Shown here: positions 22,230-33,189 of the stretch, piece after piece
Layout: every line of letters begins with the position of its first letter
How positions within the stretch are numbered: the stretch's first letter is position 1
From: Paragyromitra xinjiangensis
Taxonomy: Eukaryota > Ascomycota > Pezizomycetes > Pezizales > Discinaceae
Length of the DNA stretch: 64,000 nucleotides
Direction: 5' to 3'
NCBI GenBank assembly: GCA_038503065.1
Contig: JBCAMK010000007.1
Span: forward strand, 1,984,001 to 2,048,000
Program-made: the position numbers and the translations under genes
Notes under the pieces: model-generated
What the model was told of the DNA's origin: nothing
Seen by the model: only the letters and a program-made list of their open reading frames with translations
Database searches by the model: none

Positions 22230-23065
22230 CTGATCGAGCGATTGAATGATTGATTAATCTATTAAATATGTATATCCAACTACCTGGGTTCGATAATGTT
22301 TAGTGTGATGGAATTTATGTCCTTTAACAGCGTGTCTTAGGTCTTTCGAATTCTGCTACTCCTGTAAAGTACAACGAACAAAATAAAACTTTGGGAATCC
22401 GTGTTTCGTTAGATCACGAAATAATCTACCTAGCTTCTGAGTGATATCTTACTCATCTGACTGATTCCGGAAAAACTAACCCCTAAGCTACAGCGTGGTT
22501 CCATTTCACTCAATTAACCGTCATTAAGGGCCTAATGAAGAATAAAAACACCTGATATATACAGTATTTAGGCCAACAAAAACGCTAGGTGTGTACTATC
22601 AAAATTAAACTAACCATTCAGGCATGAACTTCCAAAGACTTCCGCCCGTATGCATAAAACTTCGGGGAGGGGAAAGATTATTCCACTTGATGGAGTCAAC
22701 CTTTGGTCCTATACCACCGCCAGGCATCATCTCGACGGAAATAAGGAAAATTATCGGACATGTCTGGCCAGTTATATGAATGTACTTGAAATATTCCTCT
22801 GCATGGCCTTGAATAGTCGAAACTTGATGAATAGTATCTTTGATCTGTTTGGTGTGGTCCGCGGTGGTCCGGGTGTCAGTTTTTTAATCCCTCACGAACT
22901 TCACGACAAGAAGTTGATCGCTTACGTTGCATCTGTTTGATGCGAGCCTAGAGATACTCCTGCTCCCTTTGGGTAAGAATTTCATGTATCGTGAAGTACT
23001 TTGACTAGAAGCTCAATATGTGAGATAATCCATACGAACTATGCACCGGATGATATATTCGAGGC
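22230..23065. other. Intergenic, possible extra 3' exon of the next gene
   Basis: No independent gene. On the minus strand a GTAAGC donor lies exactly at the stop codon of the gene that ends at 23066, and CTTCTAG near 23010 is a possible acceptor followed by about 40 open codons. This would extend that protein, but nothing else supports it. Confidence 0.3.
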
Positions 23066-25180
23066 TTACCCATTCAATATATTCGGTTTCCTGCTCGCCT
23101 GATGCCTCCCACAGTTGTAGGCATTAGGGAGCATCATACGGATCTCCCTCTCTCCAGCCTTGCAATTTATTGTGTAAATATTCCGCGGTTCCCTTTGGGT
23201 TGCGGGCTCCTTGGTGCTAGATTTCCCCTTCTTTACTGCTTTCTTCCTTTCTGCGGCTTCTCGGTCCCTTTTCCACTTCTCGACAAGTTGCTGTTGTACC
23301 CTCTGCCACTCGGCCTCTTCGATGCGGGCCCCGTTAGGTTTGGCAGCTCCTTCCTCTTTAATTCTGTTTGTGGCTTGCTCGTAGGATCGCTGCAGGCCCG
23401 TTTGTAGCTGCATCAACTTTCTGAGCTGGTCATTTGACTGGTCCTCCACGTATATTGTGGTGGAATCACTGGGATAGTTTTGATCAGGGCCCCATATATC
23501 TGCCATCACTTCCACTTCCATTTCCTCTTTCTCCTCGTCAATTTTCCACCTATCACCTTCATGCCCCTTCTTCCCGATTTCAGGCTTCATCTTTACTTCT
23601 CTCTCTCTCGGCAACTCGCTCTCCTTTTGGAACTGTTGATATCTCACACCCGAGTTTTCGACTATCTCATCAACTCGTGATTGGGCTCCCTCGTCGTGAG
23701 GTTGTGCTTGACCGTTTTCCTCATAAGATAAACACATGACCTTCTCTATGAGTAGTTGACTATGCTTTACGATATCCACGGACCCTTCCAATAGTTGAAT
23801 CTCTTCTGCCTGGAGTTGGTTATCATCCGCTGGTAACTCAACCAGCTGCATCTGAGGTTGGCTATCATCATCTATGCATGGAGGCACTATTCGGGCCCCT
23901 TCGTCACCGCCGTTGCCGTTGTTACTGTCTAACGTGCAGAGCACTGCTACGCTCATGGTATGGGTTACTTTCTTGAGAGTTTGAACCTTCCCCCATTCAT
24001 TTTTTGGTAGTTGGCATTCCTCGCTTATGAGTTGGCTGTGTTCCTCTTCCTCAGGGGATTGAATATCTTCTTTGACCTTCGATGATTGGAATTCCTCGTC
24101 CGTGAGTTGGCTGTGCTCCTCTTCCCCTTCGTTTGCAAGAATTTCCCCTACTCTCTCTTCTCCTGGTGGTTGGATTACCTCTTCGGAAACTCGGGGTATT
24201 TCCCCCGGCAACTGACTCTTTTCCCGCAATGGGGTTTCCTCCCTTTGTGCTACCCACATCCGCTGGTAGTCCTCTTGTGGGGATTGGCTTTCTCTGGTTT
24301 GGATCTGCGTCACTTCCTCTATTGGATGCTGAGCCGCCTCCTCTGAAATCTGGATCTCATCGAGTACCCGATCGGCTCTCCAAGAAGGCTGAATCTGCTC
24401 CTCCAATATTTGGCACATACCCTCCAAGAGCTCTGGCTGGCCTTGTCCCCCCGAAAGTAAACCTACGGCTGGATCGGGATCGGCATACTCCTCTGGGTGA
24501 TCGACTAATGCTAGAGAAACAAAAGACGAGGCGTTATTGTGGAGGTATCTTCCGATGCTTGACGCATATGAGGCAATGCTGTTCTTGCCCTCTTGCATCT
24601 CGCCGAGCCTTTGGAGAACGGCTTGAACTGCCGATTCGATTCTATCTGCGGTGTCTTTGACGGAAGCAGTTTCTGTACTACATTTAAGGGCTACGTTAAT
24701 ATATATCCCTCAAGCCTAAGGAATAGTATCTAGAACTAAGTGAGATGTTACTCACTGTGTTGATAACAACAAAGTGATGTTCAATGTTGCCTTATGCGCT
24801 TCCAGCTGAACCCTTAGCCCTGCCACTTCCTTCTCTTGAAAAGTCCACCTCCATTTCTTCCATTGCCGGTAAAGTTTTCTATCCCCCGGCCGGATCCCAT
24901 AAACCTTAACGAGCGCCTCCAGCTGCGAGAACCTTTTCACACAACTTTCAAGCACATCCCTCAAGCCTAACCATAGTACTTCATGACGAACACCATTATT
25001 GAGAGTACTTTCTAGCCTTGTCAAAATGGAACAAAGCTCTTCGAGCTCACGCGCTAGGCTCACGATATTGCTTGGGGCGGAGCGGAAACTATCGATGAAC
25101 TGATAAAGTTGATTGAAAATCTTCGTGCCCACAGCCGTCAGACCAACTATCGCAGAGACCAACGATAATGGATCCGCCAT
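23066..25180 (-). CDS. Fungal STAND-type N-terminal domain fused to an E/Q-rich repeat region (678 aa, two exons)
   Basis: Exon 1 (25180-24756) starts MADPLSLVSAIVGLTAVGTK and continues NQLYQFIDSFRSAP, LARELEELCSILTRLE and LRVQLEAHKATLNITLLLS. This is the pattern of the fungal N-terminal domain that caps many NLR-like STAND proteins and also occurs alone. A GTGAGT donor at 24755 and a TGTAG acceptor at 24678 (78-bp intron) restore phase, and 425 + 1612 nt give 678 aa. After residue ~190 the protein is a long acidic, Gln/Pro-rich stretch of degenerate units, including EEEHSQLTDEEFQ, EEEHSQLISEECQ and QLPGE / QPPGE / QSPEE. A charged, probably coiled-coil segment (RIEEAEWQRVQQQLVEKW, then KRDREAAERKKAVKKGK) ends the protein. 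No Walker A, NACHT or NB-ARC motif is visible. A role in signalling or incompatibility is an inference from the domain family only. Confidence 0.78.
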
Positions 25181-28100
25181 ACTTTCAACCGTAAGAAAAA
25201 TAAAATCCTGGAGCCTTCACCAGGACTGTTGAGCTTCGCCAGATGGGTCATCTACACAATCAATGTTGGGGCTGTTGGCTACTTGTAGGTGACTCGTGAT
25301 TTACACAGCCTGGATGAGGCTGATACAGGGATTAGCTCAAGTTCGCGATAGTTTCGGTTCTTCAATCCACTATTTAATTCAAAGATAGCGCCAACGATAT
25401 TTTCTCGCAGGAAATTGCAATTGTCGACTTTTCAGAGAAACTTTAGGCGCGAAAGTGCACCAACGACGCCCTACCCGAGAATGAAAAGGCTGTCCCGCCA
25501 AATATCTAATGGATCATCCAGTGTTCTCCAGTTCGGGAAGGGGCGCAGGGCGATAAGCCTCATCGATACGGATCTCGTTGCTCATAACTACAGGGGCTTT
25601 CAGCTAGGCAACAACCAATTCGACCTACAAATCTCACCCAGCCAACAGGCAAGTTGTTTACTAGTAACCCCTAGCTCAATGTGAGAATAGGTCTCTAGGT
25701 ACATATATTTCATGCGCAGACGAACAAACAAGTGAGTTACCAAAACCCACACGCCAAAACGACTCAAAGTATTAGTATCAAAGGTTAGGGCGCACTTGGT
25801 AATTGAAGAATTCGAAGACTCGGGCCGCCTGCTACATACAATTTCTCCTAGCTAGTGAAATATTTGAATTTTGGGGATCTGAGATTCAGGAAATGGCAGA
25901 TATCGATGCGCGCCAGCGGAGTTCAAATCTAAGAAAGTAGTTTAGTTAATCCTATCTACTACCTCTAAGGGATACTAATCCCACCTCCACAAAGTAGACT
26001 GCATTTGTCATAACCTTCCCTTATGTTTGAGCAAGTAAGCCTAACATGATAACGTAGCAATGCATGCGTTTCTTTCCGTTAGATCTGTACAACCCTTTGG
26101 ATAGAACCCAGCTTGCTAGAATGCTCTTTGACTAGTTGGTCTTTCTAGGTCAGAATTCGTAAACTATTACCTATAAAGGAGTTAGTATTTCAGCGTGGCT
26201 TTGCATTTTTGGTGTCACGTGAAAAAATACTCGCGCCACAAGTGGATTCATACAGTATCACTCGATTTACCTATCACCAATGCTTCAACATTGACGCCAG
26301 CTCCCCTCCCCATCACTGCCTTATTACCAAAACTTCCTAGTCACACCCCTGTAAATCCCTAAAAACATTTGCTCTAGAAGTTCAAGATCCCCTTTTTTTC
26401 ATATCGTCAATAGTCGTTAATTTCCCCCCCTAGGCAGGATTACTCTACGGCCGAAGGACATCACCCCATCTTCCAAAAGATCCTTTAGCCTAGGGGAAAA
26501 GATCAGTTCGCAAGTCCATCGGCCAAGCGCCCGAGCCCGTCGCCCAGGCTTCGGCAGATAAAATCAAAGCAGACTCTCATAACCCGACTCTATTCGTACT
26601 AGTGCAAGAAGGTTTACAAACTCCAGTCAATAAAATTTATTAGACACTTCCAAAACCCTTATGCCCAACCTTCCTTAGGAGAGCCGATCGGAAATAAGTG
26701 GGGCGGCCATTTTCAAGATTTCGCTTGTACGGCTCAATTTTAACAGCCGGTAACGCCCGATCCTACAGAGTGAATAACTCCCGTCGATAACCCTTGGCGC
26801 TAGAAATTCTCTCTTGATATTTGTAGAACCATGAGAGGGTATTTAGGGCAGCATAGCTCCCAAGGATGAGCTAATATGACCCGGGATAGAAACGGGCGGC
26901 ATTAATGGACTGATGGCACGCTTTATTGTGTTTATATATCATGGCAAATGAACAACACAGATTATCAAAGAGACGGCAGAATGCAGCCCTCATACCAGCT
27001 GCGGTTTGCAGTAACACCAAATTTTGTTGGTTTGTATAAGTGATGAGCAACCTCGAGATTTCAAGACACCTGGCTGATAACGCCTGCTCAGTAGCCCCAA
27101 AACCTCTCCCATTATTGCTGGGTTCTTCGAACTCGCTAAGCCTAGCTATATAACAAAGGACGATCAATAAAAAGGGGACAATAACAGTCCTTTATTTTCA
27201 TCCGTTGACACCCCGGAACCCCCCCCTTCTTGCTTGTGGTGGAATATCTGACTGAAAGGCCTTGGGACATTTTGCTGGCGTTTATTGCCTAGAATTAGTA
27301 TTCCAACCATTTGTGTAAAGAAAAGTCGCCAACCTAATAACAGAACCCTCGGTTAGCTATGCGAGGTACCTTGGAATCACTAGTTATACAGTTTGAGGGG
27401 CACAAACCTCGAAACATTTGATAGGCGGAGAGAACACCAGGGATGTGTTTGATTCGGGAAGCGTTAGTTAGGATGTTGTGGAAAGTCTTGCGGATATGGC
27501 CCACTAAATCCAAACAACTATAGTCCTACATGTTGCAACCTAGAGTCTTCTGATATACTATAAGAAGTCCAACTATAAATGTAGTGGGTGACATCCCGCG
27601 AGCTCGGTTTCTGAAACCTAGAAATCTATGCACCGCAGAAATACGCCATTAAACATCACACTCCACGAGGTATATATTAGCATGCTTCGATTTATTTCCC
27701 CGCAACAGTACCAAGATGCGTGGGAAAAACCTCCATCCAGTAGCGTGATCAAAATATATTTTGTGTATCGTCGCGACCTCCGTGCCTGAGCAACACTCCA
27801 CATCTGGCTTTAGCCGGGGTAACCGAAAACGACATGAATGTTGTTAGGGCTTCGACCGGATCCCTTCCGAGGCAGCGTTTACTTGCCACTGGGAGTGCCA
27901 ATAACGGCACATTAATGGGTCTAGGCGAGTATTGTGAAACCCAGGTACAACGTTCGGCTCTTGTGGGCTCAATTCATGCATAAACTCTATGGCTTGCAGA
28001 AACTCCCAAAGCACTAACACAAGCAGAGGCGCCCGCCAAGCTGTAATCGAGATAGGGAAAGGGCCCGTGGTACCGTGCTGGATAAAAACTCAAACCATCA

Positions 28101-30585
28101 AACTGGAATAATTTAGCGAAAGGAAAGGGAGCCGGAGAAAAATGTACCCGGACACTGGAGTACCTGCTTCAGTACCTGGTATTTCTTAGTTTCGCTAAAG
28201 TTATCCAAATTAGACAGCAACTGGGAAATTAATCTATTGGTGTTTGTACTCCCTTAGTATTTCTAGTATAACCCAAGAACGCACTTTATATTTTAGAGAT
28301 TCTTTGAGGAAAGTTGTCTCGTGCCAGATTTCCCTGCGAAAACCCTGATTATTGTGTCTTTGACTGGGACTCCAATTAGGTGAAAAATCGAACCTTGGGC
28401 GATTCCTCGAGAATGCGCTGCTAGAGTTGTACGTGAGAGGGAATATGCATAATTCAAATTTCCTGAAACCCTCTTGAATTTGCGAGCCTAAAATAAAAAT
28501 CTACTCTATAGAAATACGTGACTGCTTTGTAAACGACTTCTGCACACTTAATTATTACATATTTGAATTCTCAATAGTCTGGTCTGTCCCCTACGTATAC
28601 GTGTACAACTATTCGATCTAGGAGCGAATTAACACTATAAAAGTACTGAATATGGTTAGACCTGTGTAAAGCTCAAGACGAGAAACCCCATGCGGCCGAA
28701 ATGAAGCCGCTGCCAAGGCCAGCAGAACTCCACGCGAAGAGTGCGATTTTAATCCAGCCACATGAGTACTAAATACAGTGGGGCCGCATATGCTGCATGT
28801 CTGATAGTTACTACCAAACTACCTGACTGTCTCACAGAAGGAAGGATCTACTAGCCGCTAGCACGAACAAGTAAACGGCGAAGGGAAATCAGGGGAAAGT
28901 GCCCGGTGGTGGCCCGGATCTGCAAGGAACTCACAAGAACTCTCTTAATCAGTCGTTTTGTGTTATAAGGAGTCTCCCGATCTAGATCTTTGATCGAAGC
29001 CCCTCCCACGATCCACAGATTCGTCGGACTGAGAGGCTTTCTGTGATCGAGATGATAGGATAAACTCAATGGCAACACTTTCGTGGCGGCTCGGCATATC
29101 CTCAAGATATAGCGGGGGTGAGAGTAGTACGATACAACAACTCATGATATCGTGTAGAGCATCATCTAGTACCACTAGAATATTGTGGCACTAATAGTGC
29201 CTAAACTGCATTCAAGGTACAGCAGACATCACTGCGATTATAGGGCCGGTAACCCCCATGAAAGGCCAGTATTATTGAGACCGACCAGCTGGAAGTCTGC
29301 CCAAAATGCTCCATCTAGTACCCGCGATCTTAAAAGGTATCAAAACTTAACTATCACCAGTAGCAACCCGCGCCACGTCGGGTATATCTGCATAGGATTT
29401 GATATGCTTTGGGGACCAGACGCTATGGTGCTAATCTAAGTTCTTCTGAAAAGCTAGCTTTTCAAAATACCATATGTAATAGTGAACCCAAGTAATAGTC
29501 GACGAATCTAGGAAACAGGATAAAAGATCCGGCCGGCCGCTTAATTTCAAGGACAGATACGTATTAGAACTTGGAGGAATCCGTCGAGAAAATTTCGCCC
29601 AGGCTATTCCGCCCTTTCCCCGCATCTTATATTACTGCATGTAGGCACATTAAGAGCTGAGCGATATACATCGGCTAGCTACCATTCAAAAGTAAACTCT
29701 TCCAATAAGGTTGGTGTAATAGGAAAGATAAGTCGCTAAAGCTAGATTTGTCTAGATCGTGGCAGTAGCACATCGAGTGAGAGCGTGTGCATTAACATGC
29801 GTTTTGAAAGCCTTGGCAGACACTTGCATGTATTACAACCGGTTGTGCGACGGCAGGGACGAACCACTATGGACCAAGAAGCGAGAGTTACATGGAGGTT
29901 GGAGAAGGCCAATCATAGTGGGGGAAACCAGGAAATTCCGTAAGGGAACTTAATAAACATTCGGGCGCAGTTAATTGTGGAGTACAAGTCGAGGAGAGCC
30001 TTAGAACCACACTTTAGTTCCGTCTTTAGAGCTTCGTCGACCCACTTTCTCGCTTTTTGTGTAATCTATACAAATCCCTCCCGTTTACCAGAGCTGAAAA
30101 TCTCGGTTATTCGACCCATTGTAATTTCCCAAGGGTGTTTTTTTTTCACCGCTCCCGTGAATGCCTAACGTTATACCACAGGAATATAAACATGCACATA
30201 CGAGCTGAGCGGTAACGTACAGTTAAAAAATACTAGGATAACTCACGACACACTCAGGACGGAACCTAGAACATATTTTCCCGTGAAATGTTGCACGAGA
30301 TCGTGGACGCAAGGAGTTCTCTCCCTGCCTTGACCATGTGAGAGCCATGTGAGAGCCATGCAGACTCGGTAAAGCCTTAATTCGAAAATAGGATAGTTGA
30401 GAGTGACTATTGGATGTTGTACTACTAAGTAGGCATCTTCGGAGCGTCGAAGCGTGATATCAAGATACATTGAAAATTATAAATCCGTTGAGATATCCCT
30501 CTAGTTTAGACATCCACCTCGTCTTCTCGATCACAGAGCATCCTCCCTGATAGTCTAAATTCCATTACGAAAAATAGCCATTATC
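25181..30585. other. Gene-poor 5.4-kb stretch
   Basis: No frame above 100 codons and no pair of frames that splice into something protein-like, on either strand. Composition is mixed, with some C- and A-rich patches (27200-27230, 26395-26430). I recognise no transposon coding remnant, tandem array or RNA gene. It may hold old, unrecognisable repeats or non-coding transcripts. Confidence 0.5.
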
Positions 30586-31364
30586 ATGAAGCTCTCCGCA
30601 GTCTCTGGTGTGCTTGCAATTCTGTGCAGGTAGGGCCCCATCCTAACCTCTCTTAGACCTATGATAACTAATAAGGAAATAGCACTGCACACGCACAAGT
30701 AACCCGCATCGCCAATCCGTCGTTGATCGCCAATCCATCGTTGATCATCAATCCATCATTGATCACTAGAATCGACCCAACTATAATAACAATTATTAAG
30801 CCTACAACTACTCCCATCTCCTCCACCTCCACCTGCACCAACACGACAATCACTTCAGTGGTAATCAGGACAGCTATCCAGACCGTCACCCTCCCCCCTG
30901 TCACGGTCACAGAAATCATTAAGCCTACCACCGATTGCATCAACACGACAGTCACTGTTACGGAGACCGTTAAAGTTCCTCCTCCTGACTATTCCACCAC
31001 CTGCACAAACACCACAGTTGTGGTTGTTAAAACTGATTACTCCACCATCATCCTTCCTCCTGTTACTGTTACAAACACCACCACAATCACGCTCACAGGA
31101 ACTATCACGGCCACTGTCAAGGTGCCATGCCCAACCACCACGACTGATCCTTGCCCAGACCCATGCGCGGTCACCAAGACCGTTGATGGATGTGAAATCG
31201 ATAGAAAGTGCACCCAGACTGTCTCGACAACTACTACCGGCTGTAAGTGCCCTACCGCGAGCTGCAGCAGCATCAACGTGGTAACGACTTGCCTTACCTG
31301 CCCACCACTGGGGATTAAGACTGTCCCATGTAATTACGCCACGCCAGTCCCTAGGATGTTTTAG
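30586..31364 (+). CDS. Secreted Thr-rich protein with Cys-rich tail (241 aa, two exons)
   Basis: Exon 1 (30586-30629) encodes MKLSAVSGVLAILC. A 53-bp intron (30630-30682, donor GTAGGG, branch AACTAAT, acceptor AATAG) leads in phase to STAHAQ, giving a clean signal peptide with an AHA|Q cleavage site. The mature protein starts with short repeats (IANPSL, IANPSL, IINPSL), then is about one third Thr/Val in repeated TVTVT-type units (LPPVTVTEIIKPTT, NTTVTVTETVKVPPP, LPPVTVTNTTTITLTGTI). It ends in a Cys-rich region (CPTTTTDPCPDPCAV, CKCPTASC, CLTCPP). Dense Thr and Asn-x-Thr sites suggest heavy glycosylation and a cell-wall or extracellular place. No GPI-type hydrophobic tail is present. The family resembles fungal Thr-rich wall proteins without a known activity. 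Confidence 0.75.
30709..30765 (+). repeat. Three tandem copies of an ~18-bp coding repeat
   Basis: Units of the type ATC-CCAATCC-TC-TTG encode IANPSL / IANPSL / IINPSL just after the signal peptide of the Thr-rich secreted protein. The copies differ at a few bases, so the array can expand or shrink in frame. Confidence 0.7.
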
Positions 31365-31995
31365 GTGGATCGATCGGATGAACTAGGGAGGGATATGAAG
31401 GAGAATGATCAAAGACTGGGCATGTTTTATAAACTTTAAAATTTATGTTGTTAGTGGATCTTGCCATACGAGGCTCACTTTACCTAGAATAAGTTCCAAG
31501 TATGCATTTGATGTCGAGATTATCTTAGTGTGAAGATTGATTGCAACCCTTAAGGCATATTGATCACCCGGTTGCTACGAACAGGAGTTACAAACTCTGA
31601 CACATCCCACAAAGCACATTATTCACTCGATAGCCTATAATCTTGAGATTCGGGGAACCTCGGGACAGTATCTACCCTTTACTTAGTGGATAGTAGCTAG
31701 CAGGTTGGGATTTGTGGTATGAGTGATTATGAAGAGGCATGCCACTTCCCGAGCCATCTTGATGATGGAGCATATAATGAAATCGCGTATTATGAAACTG
31801 AAGGGATAAAATACTGGGGTTTCAAAGAACCTCTGCCTTATATAGCATTCCCTCCACCCCCATATTATAACCCTTCCATCAATACCATATTTTTATCACG
31901 TTCCTTCAACATAATACCATCATACTCTTTGGACAAAATACCCCGCACTCTTTTATCCCACCCCAAACCTCCCACACTCATTTCCCCATTAAAAC
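31365..31995. other. Intergenic, with upstream ORF and TATA-like site
   Basis: A TATATAG motif near 31838 and a C/A-rich leader precede the ATG at 31996. An ATG-started frame at 31719-32006 overlaps that start. Its second half is just Pro/Ser-rich translation of the leader, so I treat it as leader sequence or a possible upstream ORF. Confidence 0.4.
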
Positions 31996-32439
31996 ATGGG
32001 CCTTAAACTCTCCAAAAACATCCTCCCTCCCCGACCCAAAGCGCCAAAATGGACAGACCCCAGCACCCGCCACCGTATCCCCCGCCCCGACCCTAGCCTA
32101 GGACCCGGCGTTCTATGCCAGTGGTGCGGAACCGTAAAGATCTTCAGCGATCGCGATACTACCCTATATTTGTGTGAGTCTTGCACAACTCGTTTCACTG
32201 ATAAAAATATTCGTCCTCCCCCTCCTCCAACACCTCCGCCTCACCCTTCTGTTCGTCCACAGCATCTCTATCGTCCCGGAAGTACCTCCACCTCAAGCCT
32301 TTCTCTCACTCATCCCCTTCCTGGTCGTTCCCGCCCTTACTCTCTTCCCTCGGAGCATGCTCTTATTCATCCTCGTCCTCATCCTCGCCCTCCTCAGTCT
32401 CCTATCAATTCCCCTTCATCTCTCCCTCACCCCTCTTAG
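31996..32439 (+). CDS. Small zinc-ribbon protein with possible N-myristoylation site (147 aa)
   Basis: Single exon from ATG 31996. The N-terminus MGLKLSK has Gly2 followed by a Lys/Ser pattern compatible with N-myristoylation (prediction only). Residues ~41-65 contain CQWCG ... LYLCESC, two CxxC pairs spaced like a zinc ribbon. The rest, from residue ~74, is Pro/Ser/His-rich and disordered (PPPPPTPPPHPSVRP). A membrane-tethered zinc protein is one reading, but no family is recognised. Frames on both strands in this Pro-rich stretch are open, so the coding call depends mainly on the CxxC pairs and the ATG. Confidence 0.5.
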   Translation: MGLKLSKNILPPRPKAPKWTDPSTRHRIPRPDPSLGPGVLCQWCGTVKIFSDRDTTLYLCESCTTRFTDKNIRPPPPPTPPPHPSVRPQHLYRPGSTSTSSLSLTHPLPGRSRPYSLPSEHALIHPRPHPRPPQSPINSPSSLPHPS

Positions 32440-33189
32440 TATTCACCCAGTACTCCCCTCCTCCAAGAACTTTATCTCAGAGTATTTCAAAAAGGGACGC
32501 GTGAGCGTTAGTAGGAGCTAGAGACGCCGGTAACGCCCAAGCGGAGAACCTTACAAAACCAACCAGCACATCGACAAAACAACAAACAGCCCCTACGTCC
32601 AGCACCAGCTTACTTGCGAACATCGATACCAAACACGAATATTCTAATTTTCCTCAGGTCGCCAGTCTACCGCATTGTGGGCGATCCACTTGTACTTGGT
32701 CCATTAGCTCTCGCTCTCCGCGGCCGTAACACATTCGAGAGCTGTGGGTGTGCTCTCGTCTTCTTCGACGCTTGGGGATTATGGACTTTTTATCGGTAGT
32801 AGAGCTGTATTTAGGAGGGTTTCTTCGTTAAGTAAGGAAGAAAACTACCAGATAGTGCTGGTTCGTACTAAATGAACTAATGATCCCCGCTGGCGCCCGC
32901 CAAGTCACCCGAGTGATCACCCATGACCTCCCCCACCAATCACCCCATCCCAAAACGAACACAAAGCATCACCATTTCATCCGTTCTATTATCCACGACG
33001 GCCACGCATATAAAGCCCAAACCCAACATGCATACGAGCACGCCAGAACTAGAGAAAGATAGAAAAAAAACACAACAGGAACAAAAATCAACCGCCCAAT
33101 AAAATCCCCATTTCCCGTGATGAAAGAAACAAAGTATATATGGTATCATTTACAGCCACAGCAAGCCATCTAACCCATACTTACCCCTA
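32440..33189. other. Intergenic, no gene recognised
   Basis: Spacer between two converging genes. Only short frames are present. Confidence 0.5.

Noticed and set aside
23102..24660. Plus-strand frames of 100-175 codons over the STAND N-domain gene
   Set aside because: Phe/Leu/Pro-rich complements of the E/Q-rich coding strand.
26871..27167. 98-codon minus ORF in the gene-poor stretch
   Set aside because: Isolated, no recognisable pattern and no splice partners. Expected by chance.
31719..32006. 95-codon ORF just upstream of the zinc-ribbon gene
   Set aside because: Overlaps that gene's start. Its second half is low-complexity leader sequence.
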